Assembly (NCBI RefSeq): GCF_051020985.1
Contig: NC_135002.1
Span: forward strand, 4,774,001 to 4,838,000
Length of the DNA stretch: 64,000 bases
Origin: Nomia melanderi
Lineage: Eukaryota > Arthropoda > Insecta > Hymenoptera > Halictidae
Direction of reading: 5' to 3'
Part shown: in pieces, positions 47,401 through 56,988 of the stretch
Layout of the letters: each line of letters opens with the position of its first letter
Numbering within the stretch: position 1 is the stretch's first letter
Made by a program: the position numbers and the translations under genes
Notes under the pieces: model-generated
Databases searched by the model: none
The model's input: only the letters and a program-made list of their open reading frames with translations
Told to the model about the DNA's origin: nothing

Positions 47401-50400
47401 CGAAAGTCATTGACGCCCGCGGTTGGTAATGAAAGAACGTCGTATCGCAATCGGGATCAAGAGTACGAGGATAATTAATATGACAATGCGCGATATTACG
47501 GTTCAGTGACCCGCGATAACGTAATCCCCGAACAATCTCGCCGGCGAAAGTATACGTTCGCGCCGGTTCGCGTCTGCATCTGTCAAAAATCTAGCTATCT
47601 AAAGCCCGAACATCTGTCGTAACATCCACTCGTAGTAATAACCGTGGAGTCCGGCTTAACGGGCTGCGTGTTTTAAACAAATCACCGCGCGCAATGTAAA
47701 CGCAACAATTTCTCCGTGAAAGGTACCTTCCGTTGACTCGTCACGGACCATTTAAAACGATAAATCAACGGAATTATTCTGCGCTTTCGAGTCGTCCGTT
47801 AATCCTGGGAAAACGAGGATCGTGTCACTCGAGATCCGCCGCTTAATGCTTTCATTATCGATGCGAATGCATCAACGCTCGGACTGTTATTCGACGAACA
47901 ACAAACTTGCTTATCCGTGAGCGAGAATGTGCACGGATGCTGGAGCCTTTATGCTCGCGGCGGACTCGCGCAACAATAGAACAGAGAAATGGAAAAACGA
48001 CGGTCCGAAGCCGGTAGACGCTGTTGTCCTTTGCGTGCAAAGTCGTGAATACTGCGAAGTAATATTTTCAAGTATTCTCCGCAAGGAAATGCAAGCTTCA
48101 AAGTTAATTGTTGTACAGATTCCAGAGAAACCCTCGAATGTCCAAGAAATGGTCTCTTAAAGGTTGCTAATTGCAAATTAATCGTACTTCCACCGCTCAA
48201 CGTCACGAGTGTTAACAATTCAATCCATCAATTCGACGGACATCGAATCCTCTGAACATTATTCGGTGACAGTTACGATCGATTTTCATTCGCAATTATG
48301 CGAATACACATTTCTGCGATCCATATGAACGAACATTTTGTTTCTTAGGAACAATAGAGTAATCTAGTGTTAAGACACAGCTCTTTCGATCATTACTTAC
48401 AAAGAAGAATAGTAATATTTCAAACTTAACTTCCAAACAGCCGAAAAATGGTGTACTAGGGATCCCTAACCATTGTTCAATGCATTCGCGAATGTCGATT
48501 CACGGACGTTCATCCTTTATGCTCAATCGTATATCGACCATTGAGCGGCCAGTGTCATTATCCTGGCCATGCGAACCATTCTTCCGTCGCAGCTGTTCGG
48601 CTCTCCCGCGCCGAACCGCCGATTCTGTTGGCCACGTTTCGCGTGTCGTGTCGTCAGCTGACGGCGAAACGTCACGTAAGCTGCTTCGGCTATCGATACA
48701 GCGTGAGACAGTCGGGTCATCGGATACTTAAACGCGTGACGACTCGCCGGTCGCACTCGGCGGAGAAAAAGAGAGAGTGCCATCTTCGCCTTGAACACGT
48801 TTGCCCGGACTATCGCTCGTCAACTCGTTTATTGCAGCCGCACGCCACGCTCGTTACGTACGTTTCGCGTTTATCTCGATCGGCTGGAATATTCATGATT
48901 TTTCTGGGCGAGCCTAGAGCCGGTCGTGCTCGCGTTATTTAATCGTCGAACCCGATTGTTCTTTTTCTTTTTTATTCCACGCGTTCCTCTTCCGCGTAGA
49001 TCAGAATTCCAAATGTTCAGACCGAAATGCGTTCGCAGCAACGAATTTCGTAAGGAGGAAACAAAACAATAACGACAACAACGATGCGCACGGGTGGCTG
49101 GCTCTGAATACGTTCGGCGAAAACCCGCACGGTTTTACAAGCACGAACGTGTGCATTGTTCCCTCGCATGTTCCGTCTCTTTTAAAAAGCAACCCGACAT
49201 GCGACGAGACGAATTCTGACGACATATCGGAACGTCACCCGAAATCGCTCGCGTGACTCGGATACATTTTCCGCGCGCGTACCGCGCTCGTTCCTATGCG
49301 GAGACGTACGATGTGCACGGAACACGGAATCGGGCCAGCTAAAGGAAAAGGATGACTCACGCGGGACTTGCATCTCTCCCCTCGCAATTAAGACCGCAAT
49401 TCTCGTTATCGTAATTGAAAGAATTAGTCGGCAACTTTTCAGACACCTTCCGGCTACGTGTCTGGCTTAGATTGTTTTTCCTTCGAAAGCGGAGAACAAC
49501 AAACCTTGTATTAATATTCCCAATCGGTCGACAACGATTTAACCGCGTCGAGTTAGAATATTCGGTCACGCGACGAACACTGTAAACCGTGTGTAATAAA
49601 CATGAACGCCGCCGCTCGGTTCACGTGATTCGAAGTGAAGCCCTCTGAACGGAAGATTGAACTTTCAGGAGCAACGTGCAGTTATAACGAATGTGTAAGT
49701 CATTCTAGGAAATCATTAACAGTCCAGTCGCAGAAACGAATGGTAAAAGGCGAAGGGTTAACATCTGCGTGATCAGGATTCAGATTTCAATGCTGAATAA
49801 TTCATTATCGAGGATTATTCATTACGCGAATGGAAAGGTTCCTCTGGTAATTAACGAAAAACGGGAAGACACCGTTGCGCAGTCGTTACAATAGTTATTA
49901 CGATTGTGCCCGTTAGCGGTCCAATTTCGAGGCGACTCGGAGCAGCTCGGCGGACCGTCGAAATAATTAGAAACGTGCTGAAAACGGGAAAGAGGAGGCG
50001 TCCCATCTCGCGGCCCAATTTCAGCGTCTTCTCTCGTGCATGAACAAACACACCTGAAAATTCTTGGCGTGCTGACCGTGGCGTTCCAGGCTATAAACGG
50101 CAGGAATCATTCGGTCGCTGTACATACACGAGGTCATGCAAGTTTCACGGCAGGCTGTTTTTGGAATCGTCGGTCGAGGATCTCGAAGCGTCTCCTTTAA
50201 AACCAGCAAAATGGAAAGGAAAATATGACACACCTTCCTCGCGGCGAATACTGAAAACCGGACCGGTTCTGGATTATTTACGATGTATATGCGACTGTTT
50301 TTTGGAGGCCAGTGAGTCACGAATCGTGAATGACCTCTTAATGATTCGGCTTCGACGCCGATTGTCCAGGCTCTTCTTCCTCTGGCCAACTTCTATCGCC

Positions 50401-53400
50401 GCCGAAGGCTTCCCAGGTTTTTCCGAAATTAAAGGATGCTCATCGTCTGCGGGCGCGGATTAAGATCATTTAATGAAAAGGAACGTGAGCTTTCAGCGCG
50501 TAGGAAATTTGAAACGGTGTTAAGCGGGAACTATGATACGAATTTGGAAAAAAGAAAACAGAATATTTGAAGATTGAACATTTGCGAAGGAAATAGGTAT
50601 TTGAAAATTATTGAATTGAAAATTACTATAGGGAATAAATACTTTGAGAGTATTGGATTGATCATTTTTGTGGAACAGACAATCGGAGTTGGCGTTGTCA
50701 CCGAGATCGTAGCTTTCGTCGTAGTCTGATGTTACTCACTGTACACGAGAAAACCATTTGCGAGCGTAGAACGATTTAACATAATCAAGTCTTTAGTATA
50801 CACTCTCCGTTCGAACGGGGGATCATTCGAAACTCATTAGCGACACCGAAATGCTCGTACGGTTTCAGCGTTCCCGATTTCGGAGACACGTGTCACGGTC
50901 AGGTGTCGTTTTCACTAAACAGTTTCGCGTAGGAAACGACGTGTTACTTTGTCCTAGATTGGGCTTCTGGCCTGGGACACGGGAATGATGCAAAAACCGT
51001 CCGTGTTTCATATCTCGCGTCCTGAGTTTTTGTACAAGGGCCTCGCCGGTTACAGAAACTTCTACTCGAGCTGACAGCGGTATTTACAGGCCGCTCGAAT
51101 TAACCAAGTCCGCTTTGAAAGCGACGTATTAAGTCGTCCTGGTGTCAACTTCGTTTTGTCAACGGTAAACTGACAAATTATCACCTACCATCGATACGGT
51201 CTCTCTCCATATTGCAACAGTGTATTTTTAATATTTCGAATTTAAACTACTGGAGTTTCTTCGCTGGATTATCGAAATAGAGATAACTGAATTTCCAACT
51301 AATTTCTGGTGCCGATGAATATTTGATTAATTCATTTAGAAAGCGAGGTAAAAATAAGTACACAATGGGCTTTAGTTATAATAATTAAATAATAGTATCA
51401 AAATTTTCCTCATACCGAAGCAAGAACGATTTCCTCAAGACAGTCATCTCTTGATTCATCTCTTGATCATCGTCCAAAACATCGAAGCCGCATCACACGG
51501 AAACTGTGACTACACACGTTACGGAACCCATCGGAAAATAGGTGCGACCTTGAAGATTCAAGCAAGGAAGATAACACGGTCCGCGAAATTCGGCAAAAAT
51601 GTTGGATCGTGTCAGAATTTTGTGCCAATCTTTCTGCCGCCAGTTGCATCAGCGTTCGAGACGCCCGTTTCATATGCATGAGAGAACGGCACCGCCATTT
51701 TGCACGAGGCGCGACAATCATTTACTCTAAAAGCGACCAAACAAACGGTGAAACTATTACTCCCGATGCTCTCATCGATTCTAATCGCTAATCACTTTTC
51801 CGTTGTTCCTCATTCCTACCGAACACCGGTCTACGATAATCCGAGGAAATCTTCCAAATGATCTGCAACAATATTATTTCCTCAACCTAAAAATCACGAT
51901 ACCAATCGACTGTTAACTGCAACTTCCGTAACCGTCCCGTCGTTTCTCGTCCGGATGACTGTCAGTTGCTCGTCCCTCGCGGAACTCGCGTGATCGCGTC
52001 GCGAAAGGAGCGTTCAATCGCGATGACTTGACCACAAATCCGCCTATTTTTAAGCGGCGCATCCCATCCAGGGGCCTCGTTGTCCCTCGGATCGGTGGAG
52101 TCAGCTCCCCGGCTCACGTGGCGTCAATTAACCAATTTTGCTTAGAAAACGGCGCAGCGAGGTGACCTAGTTTCGCCTCGAAATTGACGAAGACGGCGAT
52201 CCGGTCGCGCGAATGGACGCGCACAGCGCGGCCGCAGATCGTTATCCGTCGGATAAAAGAATCAGGTCGAAGATGGTCACGGGGCTCGTTGACGGGGGTC
52301 AAAGTCTTGTTGCGTCTGCGATCGTTCCTCGAAACCGGTGCCGATAAGAAAGGGACAGTCGATTAACGGCTCGTCTCCTCTTCTTCCCGCGCCCGTAAAC
52401 CGGAGCTTGAATCGTTGATTAAAGGAAAGAAGAAGTCGGCCGTGACGCTTTACAACGCCGCTAATGTGAGCGAAGAGACAAAAACGCGGCCGGAGAAAAA
52501 CATGGCGTGCACCGGGGCGCTAGAGGCTCGCGCAGCGCCGTCGTGTCAAGGGTTTCCGTGGTGATTATAAATATTAATGACCACTCGATAAGTCAGCTTG
52601 CAGTCTTTAGCTAATCGACCGGTGCTTATGAAACGGATGAATGACAACGAGAGCGAGGCTCGGATTATCGCGATGATACTCCCCGGATTAGCGATAGACG
52701 GCACGTTTCCATTTTTTTCGTTTATTCGGTTCGAGTTGGTTTGTTTGTTTATGCAGTTTATAATCTGTTGTTTAACGATCGTTAAAAAATTGCTGATCAC
52801 GGAGCGAACAGTAGATCGGATGAAGAGTGTTTCAGGGGTATCACGAATGCTGTCGGCGCAGGAAAAAATTAAGAAGATTAAAAGCTGAGACTGCGAAGAT
52901 TAAATAACGGAGAGTTTATAATCGAATGAATGACTAGGATTAACTCTACGAGTCTGAAGTCTGTGAGCCACTTTTTGAAGCGATACGTATATCTTCGGCG
53001 TTGCGAAAAATTTGCAAGAGTCATCGCCCGGGGCGAAAGAATTTTTAGAAAAAAGCTGTTTTGTTGATGGAAGAACCGTCGAAGATACACCGTTATCTGC
53101 GCGCAAGCGCGGGAAACGGCGTTACAAGTTCCAAGGATTATTTTCGAGCGGAAACGAAACAACAGTCTCGTTCTAATCAGACGGTACGTGAATCAGACAT
53201 CGGATTGCGAGGTGATTACGGGCGAGATGTCTACCAGAATTTGCCGAAAGACAGTCGGTTGCGCAAACGGACGATAAGGCGTCGACAATTTCGTCTGTGA
53301 CGCCAGCACACCGTGCCGATCGCTCCGTCGTAAAATCTCAAGTATAATACGCGCAATTATCGCTAAATTTAGTCTGATAAAACAAAGGTGCCCGCCGGTG

Positions 53401-56400
53401 CGCTCACGTCCGGACGAAAACAAACATTTCGTTTTCGCTAGTAGCGGCCAGTACTTTTTACGACTTTCACGGTAATACTGTTTAAACGTTACGTGTTTTT
53501 TATTTTCCTCGCTGAAAGCCCGAGCTTTCGAAACAAACATTTTCCGCGATTCGAAACAAAGTCCCGGGAAAATAATTCGTTAGGAGCATCATATGCAAAT
53601 GCTCGTTTTTTTTTAAACAGAAATTACCCGAGGCGAAATCAAGCATCATGGACGCGCGTTGCATCCAGGATTTTACGGCGATGCCGCGACGAGTGCAGCC
53701 GGCGCGCGATTCGCCGCGAAAATCGAAAGTGCGAGGCGATAAGAGCGAACTTGATCGTTACTTCATCGGGAGCCGGTTGAAGCGGTCAACGCGAAGTGCA
53801 TCGCAACGGGTACGAGTGGTCTCTGCGGTCGCGTTACCGGAACGCGTCGAGGAACGTGAATTACCGCATGAAACCCGAGGCGGCGAGGATGAAATGGATG
53901 GATGGGAAGGAATGAAAATGAACGAAAATTCTTCCACGGTTCTAAATGGGGGAAAACATGGAAGGGATTATTCCGGGAAAAAGTGCCGGAGATGAAGATA
54001 AGGTGATTGAAAAACAGATAGCCGGGCCGGCCAGCACTCCGCTGTGTGAACATCTCCTTCGTGAATTTCTTTATTTTGTGTTCCCGCCTGTTTCGAGATA
54101 CTTTATACGGAGCAACGGAAAGCTTGTATCTCGAATACTTTATTACTGTTTTAAAAGTTTCAACGCGGGTTCCAGAGTTTTAATGGTTTCCTCTGCTTCG
54201 TGATTTTTCGAATGAACGTGCAATGAATAATGGAATTGAAAGAAGATAAAATTGGTGATAGATAGAATGGGGAGAGATAAACAAACAAAGATGATGGTCT
54301 TGTGATCTCGAAGCGTCGGTCTACTACGCTGCAGTCCTTGTCCCTATCAGGAACACCGCTCGACAACTATCTCACACGAATTCCTAAACAAATATGAAAA
54401 CATGGAATCGCGATTAAATATTCCCTCGCGATAAAGGATCTCGCGTGCACTCGACACAGGTTCTTGAAAAACTATTTAACGAATGAAATAAAGTAACGTT
54501 TTAAACGGTTATCAAACCGCTGCAACGGACGTATACAAATTGTACAAAATAATCGTGCATCTAATTCCGCGGCGCAATCAATGGGAATATCCTCGGAGCC
54601 TCGACGCGCTGAATTCCCATGAAGAAGCCAAGAGCGCGGATATCGAATGTAATTTAGACCCGCGTCGCGTCGCAAACTACAAGAGAAGCGACCAGAGGAT
54701 AACGCAAACGATTCCCGGTTGCGATTGCAGTGTTTCCGAGCGAGCGTTTCCAGGTACCGGGCTCGTAACGCGTTTGATTTGCGGTCGAATCGCCGCGGCA
54801 CACCGGGAACACCGCAAGGAGCGCGCTCGTCTAGTGAAATCATAGCTTGCCGGTGTAATCGTCGTAACATAGGATCGAGAGGCGTAATACCGAGCCGAAT
54901 GTACGGCAGGGCATTTAACTGCGTAACGGTATGGAAATTGCGCGGTTAACATATCGTTTAGCGTTCCAGCCGGAGAGAGTCCCTTTACGGGGCCCGTAGA
55001 ACGCGGCGGGACGGACATCGACGGGCCGATATGCAGGCTCCGGGTGAAGGGAAAACATGGCTGACCCGATTTCCTTCGAAGCCTTGTCGACCAAGTAGAC
55101 GCTCGTCTAGACGCCCCGTTTCCTCGACGTGGCGACGCCGCGATGGTCGATTCGCGATCGATACGGGGATGATTCGAGATGACAACAGCGATAGAAGTGG
55201 TGAATTGGTAACATTGCTACACGCTGAAACTATGAAATGATCAAACTATAAAATTGTAAGACGGACGAAACGAAAAGATTCAAGTTCAGCTACGAAAGAT
55301 CATTTGACCGTTTCATAATCGTCAATGTTTACGTGACCTCGCTACCCTAGACCCCAGGCTCTCGCAAACATACCTGAAGATTATCTACGCAGCGAGGTGA
55401 TTTTGTTTCGGTGTTCTTACGGTTCAGAATACAGAGCCCTGACGGTACAAACCGTTACGCGGTGACGAAAAAGTAACGAAACGACCGGCTGACGTTTCCT
55501 ATTGTGCCCGTTTACGGTACCGTGAGCCTCTCGGTTGTGCCCGGCACAAAGAGACAACCTTCGCGGCCTGCCTCTCCCCCGCCGCGCGGATATCGTTGTC
55601 GTCGCGCTAATATCATCTAACTCCTTTTTTCCTCTTTGCCCGCCCGCGGACGCTCGCCGATAAGGATCGTTATTAGCAGCGTCCTTCCGGCACGATTCTC
55701 GGTTAACGAAGGCAGCCCAGTGTCGCCGAGGGACGTGCCTCCTCTCGACCGCTATCTCGTCCCGAGATATTATTTTGGTCACGCACGCGGTTACGATGCG
55801 AGAAGCTCGAATGATTGTTGCCGTTCGTAGCCAGAAAACGCGCAGCTCGGAGCGGCGTGAATTATTCGTGGAACTGCTCCGCGGGAATCGCGGTCCCGCC
55901 GGTAACCAGATACACGAACGTTCGAGGGGCAGGAATCATTTCACTCGATTACAACGTTACGTGGATACTTCTGAAGATGGCGGTTATAAAAAGATGGACA
56001 TTGAGTAAGTGTCCCGATTACCGAGCCAGTCCGGCTAAATTGAACGAGCATATATGATCGGCAGACGGGATAACAGCGAGCACGCGAATCACTACGAATA
56101 GATTCGTTACATAAGCTCGATTCTTAGTTCCGCGGTATGTAAATGTAGCATTATGATGCAAAATCTCTTACGCGGACCGCAGACTTTCCGCGGTTGTTCT
56201 CTGGTCACGCTGATGAACCTTCGCGGTTGAATAACGGACCATGAATATTTAAAGGGAACGCGACGACGGATCGACGGAGGCCGAACCAGCGACGACAGAC
56301 GAATCGGGATCGGTATCGCGAGACGAATGCGGGAATCGTCATTATCGTCCGCGGGCTGCCGATTAAACCTGCAACGTGACATTTCAAGGATACCGGCTCG

Positions 56401-56988
56401 TAAATGACAGTGCAGAGGTGTTCCCCTTGACTCCGCGAAAAGTTTACGACCGCTTTATCGTGGCCTCTCCGGGACATTATGCCTGGGAACTTTGGTCCCG
56501 CGATTAAACAACAAACAACAAATCTATTAACCGGTTCTGTTGGCGGAATTTGAATTTCACTCGAAAAACTCGCAACCGTCGACGCGGCAGTCGATACCGT
56601 TTAATCGCCTCGTGCGAAATTCCAAACGCGCGGAAAGTTTGCCGTCGAACAGAACAAGTTGTTCTCGTCCCTTTGTTTTTCTTTCGACGGACGAGCGCGG
56701 GCAGGAAGCAAAAGGAGAGGACTCGGCGAACCGTGATAAGCTAAGGATACATTCACAGGTGAAGAAGCTCGTCACTCACCGGAACCATAATCTATGCTCG
56801 GCGTGGGTGGAAGGTGGCTCTCAATGGCGGCCTTGCTGAACAAATAGATCGGATTCGTGTCGGTTCCGGCCGAGTAGGAGCATACACGCGCGTTCGGTTC
56901 CAGGCTTTCGCCTCCGCTCATCAGGAGCACCTGGTGCGCCGCGACCACGCCGCATTCCCTCTCGATCGCTTCCATCAGCTGGGACACC
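14328..56988 (-). CDS. Atg17: Atg17/FIP200 (RB1CC1), autophagy-initiation scaffold (gene-level entry, eight exons; first coding exon missing)
   Basis: Joining 56988-56780, 21223-20935, 20489-19547, 19432-19215, 18638-18020, 16456-15716, 15644-14685 and 14432-14328 on the minus strand gives about 1,360 residues with no stop, and all intron phases agree. Numbering from the first visible residue: 1-52 ubiquitin-like region; 71-500 Atg17-like helical domain (VHDQHLQQQGWAAVVANLED, ASVLPDLC, LAPQMYMNAVAEVVRRR); 554-759 serine-rich linker; 760-1,230 coiled coils; 1,253-1,345 Claw domain. The protein scaffolds the Atg1/ULK1-Atg13-Atg101 complex that starts autophagosome formation in the cytoplasm; the Claw binds cargo receptors. 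Human RB1CC1 has 1,594 and fly Atg17 about 1,357 residues, so this is full length apart from about 20-25 N-terminal residues. Confidence 0.95.
14685..15644 (-). CDS. Atg17: Atg17 exon, C-terminal coiled coil and most of the Claw
   Basis: 320 codons, phase 0 at both ends. It begins RLDVMELGFRILAQVKEKH, continues with heptad-rich coiled coil (LQMLENDNKRLNAELQQLRE), a short serine-rich spacer, and then the Claw: TVTSCETGDMVLVFWD, YTIYQESSTLYFLNSD and VVDKEYCHAKK. The final KK aligns with human K1568/K1569, which help form the receptor-binding pocket. The donor is AAG|GTGAGG. Reading through the donor would add 16 residues (VRYFKWNRLTLETAKA) and stop, giving a shortened Claw. Confidence 0.96.
15716..16456 (-). 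CDS. Atg17: Atg17 exon, central coiled coil
   Basis: 247 codons, phase 0 to phase 0, from ENLGNTREEAERLRSILKTMK to PSDSSFEKIE. Nearly all of it is heptad-patterned Glu/Lys/Leu/Arg-rich helix, for example LIQSREEEICTLKRNLLEKE, which fits the long parallel coiled coil of FIP200 dimers. The last 20 residues become serine-rich (APAMERSPSDSS). The acceptor is acgtttcAG and the donor is GAG|GTGAGT. The open frame continues upstream of the acceptor, but that part is intronic. Confidence 0.95.
16457..18019. other. Atg17 intron between linker and coiled-coil exons
   Basis: A 1.56-kb intron. A minus-strand open frame at 17,177-17,572 (131 codons, hydrophobic and cysteine-containing) has no recognisable family and no coding-type base bias, so I do not call it an exon. 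No clear transposon. Confidence 0.75.
18020..18638 (-). CDS. Atg17: Atg17 exon, serine-rich linker
   Basis: 206 codons plus one base, joining in phase to AG of the previous exon to make Arg. It starts GGFESETDTEEFEKIGQGAA, an acidic tract that sits where the human protein has a similar FDFETIP segment, then runs through Ser/Pro/Thr-rich sequence (SSSTSTNVSPLNS, SLSPNPSPLTPS) and ends in TDFMGTEFYMDESLPSSLSE and HHQAIISLLQ. Human RB1CC1 has DFMSAVNEFV at the equivalent place. This linker is probably disordered and may carry short binding motifs; that is inference. The donor is CAG|GTACTG. Confidence 0.9.
18639..19214. other. Atg17 intron holding a TTAA MITE
   Basis: A 576-bp intron, donor AG|GTACCT and acceptor cactgtAG. 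Some 40 percent of it is the element at 18,810-19,045, which ends 169 bp from the exon. No coding content. Confidence 0.85.
18810..19045 (+). mobile_element. TTAA MITE, intact member of a three-copy family, in an Atg17 intron
   Basis: TTAA at 18806-18809 and 19046-19049. The termini CACGTTGCATACC and the reverse complement of GACATTCAACGTG share CACGTTG.AT. The body aligns with 2,684-2,921 over its whole length and more weakly with 24,475-24,652. No coding capacity. It gives the family boundaries because both ends are preserved. Confidence 0.85.
19215..19432 (-). CDS. Atg17: Atg17 exon after the Atg17-like domain
   Basis: 72 codons plus two bases. It begins LTVEDMESLRSQLPDLALAV, which aligns with the human segment following FDCELPD, and ends in RTRAPMMSD plus AG, completing Arg with the next exon. 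Acceptor tctgttgcAG; donor AG|GTACCT. The middle is charged and Thr/Ser-rich (STDGNKEKDSTS). Confidence 0.92.
19547..20489 (-). CDS. Atg17: Atg17 exon, main part of the Atg17-like domain
   Basis: 314 codons plus one leading base. Conserved landmarks in order: SKIPILPAL, LLRWISAKDNQSSLEQVAEQ, MKEIKGLGERLFALEQLM, LAQGFLQNQSRVSNLGDASV, LPDLCTFHRRQLLVMLQNHN, HRLKWIMYVENKM, LAPQMYMNAVAEVVRRR and LFPGLEDTPPPFATQ, ending FDSGLPK. All correspond to human RB1CC1 blocks in the region that binds ATG13 and the ULK1 complex and folds as a helical C-shaped dimer. Acceptor tgttccgcAG; donor AAG|GTATTA. Confidence 0.97.
20490..20934. other. Atg17 intron
   Basis: A 445-bp intron, donor AA|GTGAGT and acceptor ttctgttccgcAG. 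Nothing else recognised in it. Confidence 0.85.
20935..21223 (-). CDS. Atg17: Atg17 exon, start of the Atg17-like domain
   Basis: 95 full codons with two bases at each end. It reads VDLQSQIDASLAMPATYQTL, then RICERLVHDQHLQQQGWAAV and VANLEDITQMFQSRAAVL to MELLQ. The VHDQHLQ.QGWAA..ANLED block is almost identical to human RB1CC1. The acceptor is ttccttgttacAG, and its first bases AT join a G across a 35.6-kb intron to give Asp, exactly where human has ND. Confidence 0.96.
22193..22215. repeat. GCC trinucleotide run
   Basis: A run of about seven GCC/CCG triplets inside the giant Atg17 intron. It produces poly-Arg or poly-Gly-like shadow frames that are not genes. Confidence 0.9.
22484..22735. 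mobile_element. TTAA-flanked MITE-like element
   Basis: TTAA at 22480-22483 and 22736-22739. The left end CCCCTTGGCGACGGCAG and the reverse complement of the right end, CCCCCGTCTACTGTTGGC, share the CCCC terminus and GGC/TTGGC motifs but are only loosely matched further in. AT-rich non-coding interior of about 250 bp. Boundaries are reasonable, family assignment is tentative. Confidence 0.5.
24262..24470. mobile_element. TTAA MITE with perfect 13-bp inverted repeats
   Basis: The termini CACTAGAACTACC (24262-24274) and GGTAGTTCTAGTG (24458-24470) are exact reverse complements. The right flank is TTAA (24471-24474); the left flank is TCAA, one change from TTAA. The 209-bp element shares its terminal sequence with 10,474-10,741. 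No coding capacity. Confidence 0.88.
24475..24652 (+). mobile_element. Diverged third copy of the CACGTTG family
   Basis: It starts directly after the TTAA that ends the preceding element (TTAACGCGTTGAACG) and aligns with 18,810-19,045. The matched blocks are ATTATTCAATTAACCTGCG against ATCATTTGATTGAATCGC, and a late block ATTATAATCGATTTGATTGG against CTATAGTAACTAGATTTGGTTGG. Its right end is lost. Two elements therefore share one TTAA site. Confidence 0.55.
27147..27162. repeat. Short CG dinucleotide run
   Basis: Eight CG dinucleotides in a row inside a CpG-rich block. In insects, sparse methylation lets CpG-rich DNA persist, so this need not mark a promoter. Confidence 0.85.
30674..30898. 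mobile_element. TTAA-flanked MITE
   Basis: TTAA at 30670-30673 and 30899-30902. The outer ends read TTAACCCTATTCCAG and TTCAAAGGGTTAA, sharing a CCCT/AGGG inverted terminus. The 225-bp interior is AT-rich and non-coding. The short TIR limits certainty. Confidence 0.5.
32416..32628. mobile_element. Eroded TTAA element related to 10,474-10,741
   Basis: TTAA at 32412-32415 and 32629-32632. The interior shares GAAACTCCGAGA.TG.ATCT, TTAATTGATT.TAATTCAGT and TTCTCGGAGAA.CAT with the element at 10.5 kb, in the same order. Its termini have decayed to CACGAAAATTACC and GGTATC. A truncated or old relative. Confidence 0.55.
33796..34013. repeat. Cluster of four 16-bp palindromes
   Basis: GACGAGTATACTCGTC, a perfect palindrome, occurs at 33930-33945 and 33998-34013. 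Close variants GACGATTATATTCGTC (33796-33811, also palindromic save one pair) and GACGAATATATTCATC (33959-33974) lie with them. A flanking segment CAAAAAATT.C..TTTCTTC is also duplicated at about 33,909 and 34,019. A TTAA precedes the cluster at 33733-33736 (TTAACCTCTTAGCTGCAGTG) and another follows at 34059-34062, so it may be the core of a further transposable element. Confidence 0.8.
35920..36066. repeat. Degenerate AT-rich minisatellite
   Basis: Repeated imperfect units of the form AATTTGGTTTATGGAAGATTCC occur at least three times, with shorter TTGGTT.ATAGA variants between them. Non-coding. Confidence 0.75.
37817..38032 (+). repeat. Direct duplication, 142-bp period
   Basis: Copies of about 73 bp at 37817-37889 and 37959-38032 share AAATC.G.ACGAACG.TTCAAGAA, TGTTCG.AAACC.ATGTAT and AAGAAACCACTGTATTAAATA. 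They are separated by unrelated AT-rich DNA. Confidence 0.85.
38590..39090 (+). repeat. About 185-bp tandem repeat, roughly 2.7 copies
   Basis: The box TTTTTGTCACG occurs at about 38599, 38779 and 38968, each followed by a run of A, then GAGCAA.GAAA.TT. The first two units also share TCATTT.ACTTT.GTTT.CGAAG and TTTCTCTTTTAAAAT.GGAAGTG. Periods are 181 and 189 bp; the third unit decays. No coding frame. Confidence 0.85.
39437..39531. repeat. Perfect 16-bp inverted repeat with 63-bp loop
   Basis: ACGGTGTCCAAGATAA (39437-39452) and TTATCTTGGACACCGT (39516-39531) are exact reverse complements around 63 bases of purine-rich sequence. Pairing does not continue inward. It could be a small hairpin RNA, a miniature element or a protein-binding dyad. 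Confidence 0.9.
41826..41990. repeat. Degenerate AAGTTTGAAA minisatellite
   Basis: About 165 bp made of imperfect 8-11-bp units such as GAAGTTT, GAAATTT, GAAAGTTTG. Simple expansion of a purine-rich motif. Confidence 0.85.
46395..46420. repeat. AT dinucleotide microsatellite
   Basis: Thirteen AT units without interruption. Confidence 0.95.
56780..56988 (-). CDS. Atg17: Atg17 exon, ubiquitin-like N-terminal region
   Basis: 69 full codons with one base at each end: VSQLMEAIERECGVVAAHQV, LLMSGGESLEPNARVCSYSA, GTDTNPIYLFSKAAIE and PPTPSIDYGS. Human RB1CC1 has the same order: HQVL..GGE, RVC.YSAGTDTNPIFLF, PP.IP. Acceptor gttgccacAG; donor G|GTGAGT. The phase-2 entry shows that an upstream coding exon must supply the start codon and about 20-25 residues. 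It is 35.6 kb from the next exon, but the junction codon (GAT) and the homology leave no room for another exon between. Confidence 0.95.

Larger units (their letters stand above)
41001..56779. other. Atg17 giant intron, right part
   Basis: I see no gene, and no TTAA element as clear as those in the left third. Content recognised: an AAGTTTGAAA minisatellite (41,826-41,990), a TA microsatellite (46,395-46,420), and CpG-rich patches near 46.6-46.9, 48.5-48.9 and 55.0-55.9 kb. All frames in the 80-150-codon range have Arg/Ser-rich, low-information translations typical of random reading of CpG-rich DNA. Confidence 0.65.
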
